Shown piece after piece: positions 9,112 through 18,370 of a DNA stretch of 64,000 nt. Location of the stretch: contig CBDBZN010000007.1 in assembly GCA_965213575.1 (NCBI GenBank), forward strand, positions 62,001 to 126,000, read 5' to 3'. The notes under the pieces are model-generated. The model was not told the origin of the DNA. It saw only the letters and a program-made list of their open reading frames with translations, and did not search any database. Each line of letters opens with the position of its first letter. Within the stretch, counting starts at the first letter, position 1. The position numbers and the translations under genes are program-made. This DNA is from JAUHXS01 sp965213575. GTDB lineage: Bacteria; Bacteroidota; Bacteroidia; Chitinophagales; JAUHXS01.

Positions 9112-10335
9112 CTAGCCTTCATTAATACTAAAATCTAATTTCTTCAAAGCTTTCCAATAATCCGGAAATGACTTTTTCACAACTTGAGGATCGGCGATAG
9201 AGATGTTTTTGCATTTTATAGCTAATGGAGCAAAAGCCATCGCCATGCGGTGATCGTCATAGGTGTCAATAGTAACCGAAGCAGGCTTAACCTCTCCTTG
9301 AAGACAATATTCTCTATCAGATATTTTAGTAAAACTTACCTGCAGTTTTTTCAACTCTTTTTGAAGTGCTAAAATGCGGTCGGTTTCCTTAATATGAAGT
9401 GTTTGCAAGCCTCCTGCATTTATTTCGACTCCTAAACCGGCACAGGTTGTTAGCACTGTTTGAGCCAGGTCTGGGCAAGAAGAAAAATCAATTTTAATTT
9501 TTTTAGGTAGAGGAAGGTTGTTTTTAATAATTCGCACTCCCTGATCGGTAAACTCAGATGTCACCCCCAGCGATTCCATTATACTTGCTATCACAATATC
9601 ACCTTGGAGAGATTTTTCAGTTAGGCCTTCTAAAAAAATATCAGCTTGATCAGCTAAGGCTGCCATTTCATAAAAATAAGAGGCTGCCGACCAGTCTGCT
9701 TCTACAGTATAATTGACCGGTTTGTATTTTTGTGAAGCAACAGCAATAACGTTTTCCTTCCAAGTATACGCTATGCCAAAAGTCACCATTATATCTAAAG
9801 TCATTTGAATATATGGAGCAGAAACCGGAATACCGATTAATTGTACAGTAAGCCCATCTCTCAAGCAAGGAGCAACAAGCAATAATGCACTTATAAATTG
9901 GCTACTGATGCCGGCATCTATTTTTACTGTTCCTCCGGTAACATTTCCTCCTTTTATCTTTAAAGGAGGAAAATTTTCTTTTCCTACATACGCTACATCT
10001 CCTCCAAGCTGCTTCAAAACATCTACTAAAATGCCGATAGGCCTATTCTGCATGCGCACTGAACCTGTAAGAACAGTTTCTGTATCTTTCATTAAAAAAT
10101 AAGCCGATAAAAAACGCATAGCCGTGCCTGCATGCCCTACATCAGCAATAGATGGATGCTCAGCAAGGATATTTTGGAGTGTTTGAGTATCTTTTGCATT
10201 AGATAAATTGCTGATCTTAAATTGCTTTTCGCATAGGTGTTGAATAATTAAAACGCGATTACTGATGCTTTTAGAGGCTGGTAGTACCACATTTCCGGAG
10301 AATATTTTATCTGGCCTACTGACTTTATATTGCAT
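9112..10335 (-). CDS. aroA: 3-phosphoshikimate 1-carboxyvinyltransferase (EPSP synthase)
   Basis: Transfers the enolpyruvyl group of PEP to shikimate-3-phosphate, the sixth step of the shikimate pathway. The motif LPASKSISNR (residues 18-27, with K22) binds substrate; DVGHAGTAMRFL corresponds to the NAGT loop; the C-terminal TYDDHRMAMAFAPLA holds the usual DHR motif. At 407 residues it is slightly shorter than E. coli AroA (427) but complete. It overlaps aroB by 11 bases when starting at ATG 10335, so aroB-aroA form one translationally coupled unit. Confidence 0.95.
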   Translation of the reverse strand: MQYKVSRPDKIFSGNVVLPASKSISNRVLIIQHLCEKQFKISNLSNAKDTQTLQNILAEHPSIADVGHAGTAMRFLSAYFLMKDTETVLTGSVRMQNRPIGILVDVLKQLGGDVAYVGKENFPPLKIKGGNVTGGTVKIDAGISSQFISALLLVAPCLRDGLTVQLIGIPVSAPYIQMTLDIMVTFGIAYTWKENVIAVASQKYKPVNYTVEADWSAASYFYEMAALADQADIFLEGLTEKSLQGDIVIASIMESLGVTSEFTDQGVRIIKNNLPLPKKIKIDFSSCPDLAQTVLTTCAGLGVEINAGGLQTLHIKETDRILALQKELKKLQVSFTKISDREYCLQGEVKPASVTIDTYDDHRMAMAFAPLAIKCKNISIADPQVVKKSFPDYWKALKKLDFSINEG

Positions 10336-11395
10336 AAATAGAATTATAGTAAGCTAAAGCTTCTACAATAAGTTTATTTTCAACATACTGATTAACAACA
10401 GGATTGCCTATTTCCTTTAATAGTGTAAAAGAAATTTTTCCTCCTTCATTTTTTTTGTCATTTTTCATTAAACTCATAATAGGCACATAATCGTCTGATT
10501 TAATTTGATGATAAGCATATAAAGATTTTATCTTTTGAGTGATTTGATCGGCCGCATACTCACTAAAATTTTGGATTACTTTAGATATATAAATTGCGCA
10601 TATCATTCCAAGAGCTACGGCATGTCCGTGACTGATGGGAGTGCTACTATTTAAAAAGTAGGTTTCTACAGCATGCCCAATGGTATGTCCAAAATTTAAA
10701 GCTTTTCTTATCCCTTTTTCATAAGGATCTTGCTCAATTATCTCCTTTTTGATTAAAATAGAACGGTAAATGATTGCTTGAATATCTTTTAAAGGCTCAC
10801 TAACAGATACATGATATATTTTTTGCCAATAATCTTCATCAGCAATTAGTGCATGTTTAATGATCTCTGCATATCCATTTAATATTTCTGTTTGAGGCAA
10901 AGTAGTTAGATAGGAAATGTTGATCCAAACCAATTGAGGATCAGAAAAAAGCCCGATAACATTTTTATATCCCTTATAGTCAATGCCCGTTTTGCTTCCA
11001 ATTGCTGCATCAACCATGGCTAACAGTGAAGTAGGGATTTGAATAAAGTCAATGCCTCTCTTATAGGTACTTGCGATAAAACCTCCCATATCTGTAACCA
11101 CTCCCCCTCCTAAATTTATCACTAATGATTTTCTGTCAGCTTCCTTAGTAAGTAATTCCGACCATATCTTTTCGCAAGTAGGCAAAGCTTTGTATTCTTC
11201 CCCGGCAAGAATATTTATTAACTGCGCTGTTCCTAAAGCAGAACACTTTTTAATTAGATCAGGAAAACAGTGCTGGTAAGTATTTTCATCTGTAAGGATA
11301 AATATTTTAGAATATTTATTTTTTGCTATAACCTGCTTTAAGCGGTCAGCATGATTAAAAACAATAGCATAATTTTGCAGCTGCAGCTCTTCCAT
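10325..11395 (-). CDS. aroB: 3-dehydroquinate synthase
   Basis: Converts DAHP to 3-dehydroquinate using NAD and a divalent metal. The NAD-binding GGGVVTDMGGF, the IPTSLLAMVDAAIGSKTG loop, and the metal-site histidines in NFGHTIGHAVE and SHGHAVALG are all present. I start it at ATG 11395 (protein begins MEELQLQNYAIVF). The frame can be extended eight codons to a TTG at 11419, but that TTG is part of TATTTTTG (11424-11417), a perfect match to the Bacteroidota -7 promoter consensus, so it would lie upstream of the transcript. It is the first gene of the aroB-aroA pair. Confidence 0.95.
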   Translation of the reverse strand: MEELQLQNYAIVFNHADRLKQVIAKNKYSKIFILTDENTYQHCFPDLIKKCSALGTAQLINILAGEEYKALPTCEKIWSELLTKEADRKSLVINLGGGVVTDMGGFIASTYKRGIDFIQIPTSLLAMVDAAIGSKTGIDYKGYKNVIGLFSDPQLVWINISYLTTLPQTEILNGYAEIIKHALIADEDYWQKIYHVSVSEPLKDIQAIIYRSILIKKEIIEQDPYEKGIRKALNFGHTIGHAVETYFLNSSTPISHGHAVALGMICAIYISKVIQNFSEYAADQITQKIKSLYAYHQIKSDDYVPIMSLMKNDKKNEGGKISFTLLKEIGNPVVNQYVENKLIVEALAYYNSIYAI

Positions 11396-11716
11396 TTGTA
11401 ATAGTGTTGTAAGATTCAAAAATAGTTAAAACTATATGAATTAAACATGTTAATGACATTGAGAAGTTAGCTAAAAATTAAAATTATATTCTATTTTGTA
11501 TAAAGCAAAGTCAATTAAATAATATAAGACAATCTTATAAACTTGGATTTTCCACCACAATAATGGAATAAAATTCAACAAATTAATTTACAAATCTTTA
11601 TTATTTTATTATTATAAATAATTATAACAAGCTCAAAATCACAATATTTAATCAAATTCTAATATCTGGCATTATTATTATAACTAATATATTATTATTT
11701 AATTAAAACAAAAACT
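11396..11716. other. Very AT-rich intergenic region between aroB and csbD
   Basis: About 320 bases without a gene; it is divergent, so it must hold the aroB promoter (a -7 match, TATTTTTG, at 11424-11417 on the minus strand) and the csbD promoter. The right half is almost pure A/T with runs such as ATTATTATTTAATT; no clear consensus -33/-7 pair for csbD, no RNA gene and no convincing hairpin were seen. The extreme AT content may itself be a bent or easily melted promoter region, which is inference. Confidence 0.5.
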
Positions 11717-11908
11717 ATGAGTGCGACGACAGATAAGTTAAAAGGAAATTGGAATGTAGTTAAAGGAAAATTAAAACAACAATATGGTGAATTATCTGAT
11801 GATGATTTGAAATACTCTGAAGGTAAAGAAGATGAGCTTTTAGGTAGAATTCAAAAAAAGACAGGTAAATCTAAAGATGAAGTAAAAAAATTCATAGATA
11901 ACATTTAG
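11717..11908 (+). CDS. CsbD-family stress protein
   Basis: A 63-residue, highly charged cytoplasmic protein with the CsbD signature: KLKGNWNVVKGKLKQQYGELSDDDL followed by a Gly-containing charged helix (split here only for description). Family members are induced by general stress, phosphate starvation or stationary phase in other bacteria; their biochemical role is not known. It is followed 19 bases after its stop by a strong terminator, so its transcript is probably mostly monocistronic. ATG start. Confidence 0.93.
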   Translation: MSATTDKLKGNWNVVKGKLKQQYGELSDDDLKYSEGKEDELLGRIQKKTGKSKDEVKKFIDNI

Positions 11909-11927
11909 AATTTGTGTGTTGTAAGTG

Positions 11928-11958
11928 CCCATGGAGTAACCCTCCATGGGTTTTTTTT
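11928..11958 (+). terminator. Rho-independent terminator after csbD
   Basis: A perfect 9-bp stem (CCCATGGAG at 11928-11936, CTCCATGGG at 11942-11950) with a five-base loop is followed directly by eight T residues (11951-11958). This is the cleanest intrinsic terminator in the window. It also shows that an open frame running through it from 11912 is not the real start of the next gene. Confidence 0.92.
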
Positions 11959-11977
11959 AGATGTAAAGGTAAAATTT

Positions 11978-12226
11978 ATGGCTAAGAAAGAAATGAATCG
12001 TATTAAGAATAAGGATCAATATGAAGCCTTAAAAGATCAAGGATACAGCAAACAAAAAGCTGCGCGTATTGCTAATACTCCAGATGCGGGCAAAAAAGGT
12101 GGTAAAAGCAAATCTTACGAAGACCGTACAAAAGAAGAGCTGTACGATGAAGCTAAAAAAGTAGGAATCGAAGGCAGGTCGGATATGAGTAAAGATGAAC
12201 TCATAAAAGCATTGAGAAATAACTAA
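11978..12226 (+). CDS. Small basic protein with C-terminal Rho_N (SAP-like) domain
   Basis: 82 residues from ATG 11978. The N-terminal half (KNKDQYEALKDQGYSKQKAA and following) is a short charged region like the DUF7218 type. The C-terminal half, about residues 47-81, fits the Rho termination factor N-terminal/LEM-like fold: RTKEELYDEAKKVGIEG followed by SDMSKDELIKALR. Such proteins are often nucleic-acid binding and are seen beside stress genes; the exact role is unknown. An upstream frame to 11912 passes through the csbD terminator and codes an unlikely peptide, so I reject that start. Only 19 bases lie between the end of the terminator T-run and the ATG, so it may depend on read-through from csbD. 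Confidence 0.85.
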   Translation: MAKKEMNRIKNKDQYEALKDQGYSKQKAARIANTPDAGKKGGKSKSYEDRTKEELYDEAKKVGIEGRSDMSKDELIKALRNN

Positions 12227-12355
12227 TCATTTCCAATATTTTTCTAATATATCTCATTCCCCGTTATATACTATATATTCTTGTCCATTTTTATAGTGCC
12301 TGATTTTATACAAGATTGATTGCATAAAATTTTTAGTTTCAGTATCTTGTAGATA

Positions 12356-15300
12356 ATGAAAAATAAAAAATCCCCAATTTTAATTTGGACATTGTTTTTC
12401 TTTGTCGCCTTTACCGTTGCAAATCAAAATCATGAAGCCTACCAAGGCAATATTAAATTCGTGGAAAATAAAGGGCAGTGGGAAAATTTCATTCAATATA
12501 AAGCTGACATACCCGACGGAAATCTCTTTCTATTAAAAAATAAGCTTACCTACGTTTTTTATAAAGGTGGCTCGGAACATCTTCACGGACAAAAAGAACA
12601 TTCAAAAGCCGAAAATAAATTTAAAGCTCATGCTTTTCATGTAAACTTTTTAAAGGCAAATGATAATATTACGATTAAGCGAGAACAGCCTTATGAAGGA
12701 ATCAATAATTATTACCTTGGCAATGATCCGGCTAAATGGCAAAGTGGAGTTATAAGTTATCAGAAAATTATATATGAAAATATATGGCCAAACATTGATT
12801 GGCAAATGTACAGTTATGGAGCCGATTTAAAATATGATTTTGTTGTACATCCCGGTACAAACACAAAAAAAATAAAATTATTATATGAAGGAGTCGATAA
12901 CATTTATCTCTCCGATGGCAATCTTCATGTCCACACCTCTGTCAATAATTTTATAGAACAACAACCGTATGCCTATCAAATAGTTAATGGAATTAAAATA
13001 ACTGTTCCCTGTGATTATAAATTAAAAAATAATGAGTTAAGTTTTTCTTTTCCGGAAGGGTATAATAGAAATGTTGACCTCGTCATTGATCCTCGATTGA
13101 TCTTTTCTTCTTACTCAGGTTCTACAGCTAATAACTTTGGCTTTACTGCTTCATATGACGATGAGGGCAACCTATATGCAGGAGGTAACGTATTTGGCAT
13201 GGGCTACCCTACTTCTACAGGTGCCTATGATTCTACTTTTAATGGAGGAACTAATTTAGTAGACATCAGCATAAGTAAATTTAGTACTGACGGAAGCTCA
13301 TTGATATATTCGACTTATCTAGGAGGAAATGAAACAGAAGTACCGCACAGCTTGGTAACTAACAGCAATAATGAATTATATATTTTAGGAACTACAAGCT
13401 CCACTGATTTCCCAATTAGTAGTGATGCTGCGGATAACACCTTCGGTGGTGGAACTTTTGCAAATTATACTCAGAATGGTGCAGTGTATAGGTTAGGAAC
13501 GGATATCATTGTTTGTAAATTAAATGCTGATGGCACTGCCCTACTTGGCTCCACATACATGGGCGGGAGCGGAAATGATGGCCTTAACCAAGCTTTCATA
13601 TATAATTATGGAGATCAATTTAGAGGAGAAATAATTGTAGATGATAATAGCAATATTTTTGTTGCTTCTTCTACGAGATCAGTGGGAATGACTTTAGTAA
13701 ACCCTTTACAAGATACCATTAGAGGCAGTCAAGATGGATTTGTATTTAAATTGAATAGTGATCTATCAGTTATAGAATGGTCAACATACTTCGGAGGTAA
13801 TAACGATGATGCAGCATATGGTATACAGTTTGACCGAATGGGTAATATGTATATCTGTGGTGGTACAACTAGTGATACATTATTACCTGGAATATCTGCT
13901 ACCTCTTTAAATAACCAATTGCAGGGGAATATAGATGGATTTATAGGCCATATCTCCGCTGATGGTTCGACTGCAATTAATAGTACGTATTTGGGGACGA
14001 CTGCTTATGACCAAGTTTATTTTGTTCAAACAGATACAAATAATAACGTATATGTTTTAGGGCAAACAGAAGGGCAGTACGACTCCATGTCTGTTAATGG
14101 ATCAATTTATTACGATGAAAATGCTAAACAGTTTATTCATAAGCTAAATCCTACTTTAAATAATACCATATTCGCCACTACATTCGGCACAAACACTCCA
14201 GTTCCTAATATATCTCCCAGTGCTTTTCTAGTAAACGATTGTGAAAATATTTTTCTTTCAGGCTGGGGCGGCAACACTAATAATCAAGGTAATACATTAG
14301 GTATGTTCGTCACTGCTAATGCGTATGATGAAACTACTGACGGTAGTGATTTTTACTTTTTATTATTATCTCAAAACGCTGCTAGTGCCTTATATGCTAC
14401 ATTTTTTGGCGGCACTCAAACTTTTGGATCGGGCATTTCTGCAGAACATGTAGACGGTGGGACAAGCCGATTTGATAAAAAAGGCATTATGTATCAAGCA
14501 GTTTGTGCCAGTTGTGGCCTGAGTACTAATAACTTTCCTACTACACCGGGCGTTGTATCTAATACAGATAATAGCTCTGGAGGATGTAATATAGGCGTAA
14601 TTAAATTTGATTTTTCGGAACTAACTGCTGATTTGGAAGTTTCTCTAGATCAATCATGCGGGTCAGGCAGAGCAAGCTTTGCTAACAAAAGTTTGGGAGG
14701 AATAAAGCATCATTGGATTTTTGGTGATGGTACGGACACCACACTTAACTCTACTGAGACTGTCTTTCATAATTACGACGCAGTAGGCACATATGAAATA
14801 TTATTAATTATTACAGATAGCACAACTTGTACCTTACAAGATACTGCTAGCACTATTATAACTATATTTGAAGAAAATAATAACGCACAGGCTTTCCCTG
14901 ATACGACTATTTGTTTGGGAGAAAGTGTAATAATTAATGCACTCGGAGGGAACACATTTTATTGGTCGCCAAGTATTAGCTTATCTGATTCTACTATATC
15001 ATCTCCTATTGCTAGTCCTGACTCCACAACTACTTATCAAGTAATAGCTGTAGATAGTAATGGCTGCATCGATTCAGCCAGGGTAACAGTTAATGTTAAG
15101 GCAACTGCTATAGCACTATTTGACTATGTATCACCAATTAAGCCGGTGGTTGCAGTAGGCGATAAAGTAACATTTATTAATCAAAGTTCATTTGCCAACA
15201 GTTATAGTTGGACGTTTGGCGATGGTACATCTTCAACTGAAGAATCTCCGTCTCATGCTTATAGTAATGAAGGAATTTATACAGTTTGTTTAACAGCCAA

Positions 15301-15643
15301 AACGGTGCTAAGCTGTGATTCTGTTTTTTGTTTAGATATTGAAGCTGTAAAAGGTAGGTTACATGTACCTACTGCTTTCTCTCCTAACGGAGACGGGGAA
15401 AATGATCATTATTTTCTTAAAGGCAAAGGAGTCACTAACATCGAATTTAAAATCTTTAACCGATGGGGTGAGCTAGTGTACCAATCTACTGATCCGGATG
15501 AGCTATTTGATCCTCTAAAAGGTTGGGATGGAAAATATAAGGGTGAACTACAAGAAATGGAAGTTTATGTATACCACTACAAAGTGTCATTTATTGATGG
15601 AGAAAGTGAAACCGGAAAAGGCGATATCACGTTAGTTCACTAA
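12356..15643 (+). CDS. Large T9SS-exported surface protein with SBBP-like repeats, PKD domains and CHU_C sorting domain
   Basis: 1095 residues. A signal peptide covers roughly residues 1-22. The next 220 residues match the DUF7948-type N-terminal region (KFVENKGQWENFIQYKADI). Beta-propeller-like SBBP repeats follow (recurring FSTYLGG, STYMGGSGND, STYFGGNNDDA patterns, about 250-720). Two PKD domains contain HWIFGDGTD and SWTFGDGTS. The last 100 residues are a gliding-motility-associated (type B) T9SS sorting domain: VPTAFSPNGDGENDHY, FKIFNRWGELVYQS, GWDGKYKG. The protein should cross the outer membrane by T9SS and be surface-attached or released, probably as an adhesin. It sits 17 bases before a PorP/SprF-family gene; this type of pairing (SprB with SprF) is common and suggests a dedicated partner. 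Confidence 0.93.
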   Translation: MKNKKSPILIWTLFFFVAFTVANQNHEAYQGNIKFVENKGQWENFIQYKADIPDGNLFLLKNKLTYVFYKGGSEHLHGQKEHSKAENKFKAHAFHVNFLKANDNITIKREQPYEGINNYYLGNDPAKWQSGVISYQKIIYENIWPNIDWQMYSYGADLKYDFVVHPGTNTKKIKLLYEGVDNIYLSDGNLHVHTSVNNFIEQQPYAYQIVNGIKITVPCDYKLKNNELSFSFPEGYNRNVDLVIDPRLIFSSYSGSTANNFGFTASYDDEGNLYAGGNVFGMGYPTSTGAYDSTFNGGTNLVDISISKFSTDGSSLIYSTYLGGNETEVPHSLVTNSNNELYILGTTSSTDFPISSDAADNTFGGGTFANYTQNGAVYRLGTDIIVCKLNADGTALLGSTYMGGSGNDGLNQAFIYNYGDQFRGEIIVDDNSNIFVASSTRSVGMTLVNPLQDTIRGSQDGFVFKLNSDLSVIEWSTYFGGNNDDAAYGIQFDRMGNMYICGGTTSDTLLPGISATSLNNQLQGNIDGFIGHISADGSTAINSTYLGTTAYDQVYFVQTDTNNNVYVLGQTEGQYDSMSVNGSIYYDENAKQFIHKLNPTLNNTIFATTFGTNTPVPNISPSAFLVNDCENIFLSGWGGNTNNQGNTLGMFVTANAYDETTDGSDFYFLLLSQNAASALYATFFGGTQTFGSGISAEHVDGGTSRFDKKGIMYQAVCASCGLSTNNFPTTPGVVSNTDNSSGGCNIGVIKFDFSELTADLEVSLDQSCGSGRASFANKSLGGIKHHWIFGDGTDTTLNSTETVFHNYDAVGTYEILLIITDSTTCTLQDTASTIITIFEENNNAQAFPDTTICLGESVIINALGGNTFYWSPSISLSDSTISSPIASPDSTTTYQVIAVDSNGCIDSARVTVNVKATAIALFDYVSPIKPVVAVGDKVTFINQSSFANSYSWTFGDGTSSTEESPSHAYSNEGIYTVCLTAKTVLSCDSVFCLDIEAVKGRLHVPTAFSPNGDGENDHYFLKGKGVTNIEFKIFNRWGELVYQSTDPDELFDPLKGWDGKYKGELQEMEVYVYHYKVSFIDGESETGKGDITLVH

Positions 15644-15660
15644 ATTTAAAAGCTGCCAAT

Positions 15661-16722
15661 TTGAAGATTAAAAATTTTGTTACTATTAAATGGATATTCT
15701 TATCAGCTATAAGCTACTGCCTATCGGGTACGAGCTTACTAGCTCAAGACATACATTTTTCTCAATATTATGCATCTCCTTTAAGCCTTAATCCTGCCTT
15801 AACCGGTTTTTTCAGTAAGCAAAGAGATTACAGAATTGCCGCTAATTACCGAAACCAGTGGGCAAGTATAGCTAATCCATATGTTACGTATAGCGGTTCT
15901 GCTGATTTTCAACTATATAAAAATGAATTTAAGAATAACGATTGGCTAGGTGGAGGGATATATTTTTTAAAAGATAAAGCAGGATCAGGCGATCTTTCTA
16001 TGACAAAGATTCATGGGTCTTTAGCCTATCATAAATCATTACACCCAAAAGATGATCATGTTCTCTCACTAGGTATGCAAGCAGTTTATGCCAATAAGTC
16101 TCTAGATTTTAATAAATTGATTTTTGGAAATCAGCTTGACGATGACGGCTTAAATGGCCAGTCAAATGGAGAACCTATTACAGGAAATAAAATTAATTAT
16201 ATTGATTTAAATATGGGCGTGTTTTTATATACCCGACTAAACCAAAAACTAGCCTTTACTTCCGGCGTTAGCTTGTTTCACTTACTAACTCCTAAGGAGA
16301 GTTTTTTGGGAAATGAAAATAATACACTTTCGATTCGGCCGCTTTATAGCATTGGAAGTGTTATCAGCATCACAGATCAAATTGACTTGACTCCATCTTT
16401 GATTTACATGAGGCAACAAAAAGCTCAAGAATTTCATATAAGTGTGTTAGCTAATTTTAGAATATTAACCGATGAAAAGTCCTTTCTATCAGAAGCGATA
16501 CTTTTTGGTGGATTACAATTTAGAGGCAGTAATACCGATGCGTTAGTTTTAGTTACCGGCATAGAAGTAAAAGATGTTAGAGTTGGCATCAGCTATGATA
16601 TTAATGTTTCTGATCTCACACCTGCAACAAATGGCAGAGGAGGCGTGGAACTTTCGGTAATTTATTTAGGTGCATGGCGAGAAATAAAATCTGAAGTAAT
16701 TATTCCGTGTTTTAGATTTTAA
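15661..16722 (+). CDS. PorP/SprF-family type IX secretion membrane protein
   Basis: Outer-membrane beta-barrel of 353 residues. After a signal peptide ending LLAQ, the family's opening motif appears: DIHFSQYYASPLSLNPALTG. Several amphipathic beta-strands and a strand-like C-terminus ending in phenylalanine follow. Known of the family: SprF and PorP capture or tether T9SS cargo with type B sorting domains at the cell surface. The large cargo gene immediately upstream is the likely partner. No ATG is present in the N-terminal part, and the signal peptide requires a TTG start at 15661. Confidence 0.93.
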   Translation: MKIKNFVTIKWIFLSAISYCLSGTSLLAQDIHFSQYYASPLSLNPALTGFFSKQRDYRIAANYRNQWASIANPYVTYSGSADFQLYKNEFKNNDWLGGGIYFLKDKAGSGDLSMTKIHGSLAYHKSLHPKDDHVLSLGMQAVYANKSLDFNKLIFGNQLDDDGLNGQSNGEPITGNKINYIDLNMGVFLYTRLNQKLAFTSGVSLFHLLTPKESFLGNENNTLSIRPLYSIGSVISITDQIDLTPSLIYMRQQKAQEFHISVLANFRILTDEKSFLSEAILFGGLQFRGSNTDALVLVTGIEVKDVRVGISYDINVSDLTPATNGRGGVELSVIYLGAWREIKSEVIIPCFRF

Positions 16723-16831
16723 AAGATAGTTTGTAATTTAGATTATAAGAACTAAGAATGGCTGAAATTTGTAGATTTATGGAATCAGCGAAAATCTAAA
16801 AATGTGGTTTAAAAATTTATAAAACACCTTT

Positions 16832-18232
16832 GTGTCTAAAATTTTTCCTTCTTCTCTCATTACTCAATTTACTAAAATATTAGGCTCACTTAATATTAGC
16901 ACTACACCGGAAGACTTAGAAAAGTATAGCCGAGATGAAACAGAAGACCTGTCTTTTCCTCCACAGATCGTTTTAAAACCCAAAACCACTAAAGAGGTTA
17001 GTCAAATTTTGTCATTATGCAATCAGCATGGAATCCCTGTAACTCCCAGAGGAGCAGGAACCGGATTAAGTGGGGGTGCATTGCCGGTGTTAGGTGGTGT
17101 TTCATTATCACTGGAAAGAATGAATCAAATTCTAAGTATTGATGAAAGAAATTTACAGGTAACTGTAGAGCCGGGTGTGATCACTCAAGTATTACAAGAT
17201 GCTGTTAAAGAAAAAGGACTTTTCTACCCACCTGATCCTGCAAGCAGAGGCTCTTGTTTTATCGGAGGAAATGTAGCAGAAAATTCCGGTGGGCCAAAGG
17301 CTGTAAAATATGGAGTGGTAAAGGATTACGTCTTAAATTTAGAAATGGTTTTACCTAATGGAGAGGTTATATGGACAGGCGCCAATGTTCTAAAAAATGC
17401 AACGGGGTATAATTTAACACAGTTGGTAGTAGGTAGTGAGGGTACTTTAGGAGTGGTAACTAAAATAGTGCTTCGGTTGATTCCACACCCTACGCATGAT
17501 CTGTTAATGCTGGTACCATTCCGATCATCCGAAAAAGCTTGTGAGGCAGTCAGTAAAATTTTTCAAGCAGGTATCACACCTTCAGCCATGGAATTTATGG
17601 AAAGAGATGCTATTGAGTGGTCTATGCAATTCAATGATCAGAGTAGCATCAACTTGGAAGAAGATATCTCTGCTCATTTATTGATAGAAGTAGACGGTAA
17701 CGATCAAGAGGTATTAATGAGAGAGTGCGAAGAAATAATGAATATCGTAGAACAATTTGATTGCTCGGAAGTATTATTTGCAGAAGACAGCAAGCAAAAA
17801 GATGAGCTTTGGAGATTAAGGCGAACCGTAGGAGAAGCGGTAAAAGCGAACTCAATCTATAAAGAGGAAGATACCGTAGTGCCAAGAGCAGAACTGGCTG
17901 AGTTGTTAAAAGGCGTCAAAAGAATAGGAACTAAATATGGCTTCAAATCGGTATGCTATGGGCATGCAGGAGATGGAAATTTGCATATTAATATTATTAA
18001 AGGCAGCCTTACGGATAATGATTGGAAAAATGTTTTACCATTAGGCATAAGAGAGATCTTTACTTTGTGTAAAGAGCTGGGAGGTACCATATCAGGAGAG
18101 CATGGAATTGGTTATGTGCAGAAGCAATATATGGATATTATTTTTAATGAAACGCAACTGAACCTCATGAGAGCCATCAAGAAAGTATTTGATCCTAAAG
18201 GGATTATGAATCCGGGTAAAATCTTCGTATAA
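16832..18232 (+). CDS. FAD-linked oxidase, GlcD/D-lactate dehydrogenase type
   Basis: 466 residues. The N-terminal PCMH-type FAD-binding domain has RGAGTGLSGG at 73-82 and the PPDPASRGSCFIGGNVAENSGG stretch (described in parts). The C-terminal FAD-oxidase domain carries YGHAGDGNLH at about 376-385 and SGEHGIG at 421-427, which bind the metal and the 2-hydroxy acid substrate. It probably oxidises D-lactate, glycolate or another D-2-hydroxyacid and passes electrons to the quinone pool. No GlcE/GlcF partners are adjacent. The start is GTG at 16832. The next gene downstream is an acyl-CoA dehydrogenase after a 138-base gap. Confidence 0.92.
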   Translation: MSKIFPSSLITQFTKILGSLNISTTPEDLEKYSRDETEDLSFPPQIVLKPKTTKEVSQILSLCNQHGIPVTPRGAGTGLSGGALPVLGGVSLSLERMNQILSIDERNLQVTVEPGVITQVLQDAVKEKGLFYPPDPASRGSCFIGGNVAENSGGPKAVKYGVVKDYVLNLEMVLPNGEVIWTGANVLKNATGYNLTQLVVGSEGTLGVVTKIVLRLIPHPTHDLLMLVPFRSSEKACEAVSKIFQAGITPSAMEFMERDAIEWSMQFNDQSSINLEEDISAHLLIEVDGNDQEVLMRECEEIMNIVEQFDCSEVLFAEDSKQKDELWRLRRTVGEAVKANSIYKEEDTVVPRAELAELLKGVKRIGTKYGFKSVCYGHAGDGNLHINIIKGSLTDNDWKNVLPLGIREIFTLCKELGGTISGEHGIGYVQKQYMDIIFNETQLNLMRAIKKVFDPKGIMNPGKIFV

Positions 18233-18370
18233 AGGGAGAATCAATGGGTTCATGTAACCTTTATTGCATTCTTTCGTATCTAAAATAAAAAATTTTTAAA
18301 GCTGTTATAACATTAAAGTTGGTTAACTTTAATCCAAGTTATAAAGCTAATAATACTTAAATATATCACA

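Noticed and set aside
11396..11419. TTG 11419 as the aroB start
   Set aside because: The TTG lies within TATTTTTG, a perfect -7 consensus on the minus strand, so it would be upstream of the transcript. ATG 11395 is a normal start.
11912..11977. Longer start of the Rho_N gene at 11912, adding 22 codons
   Set aside because: The extension runs through a perfect hairpin and eight T residues that clearly form the csbD terminator, and codes an improbable peptide. ATG 11978 fits the known domain.
12316..12349. TTG-N20-TATCTTG as the promoter of the 12356 cargo gene
   Set aside because: The -7 element is imperfect and ends six bases before the ATG; chance matches are likely in AT-rich DNA.
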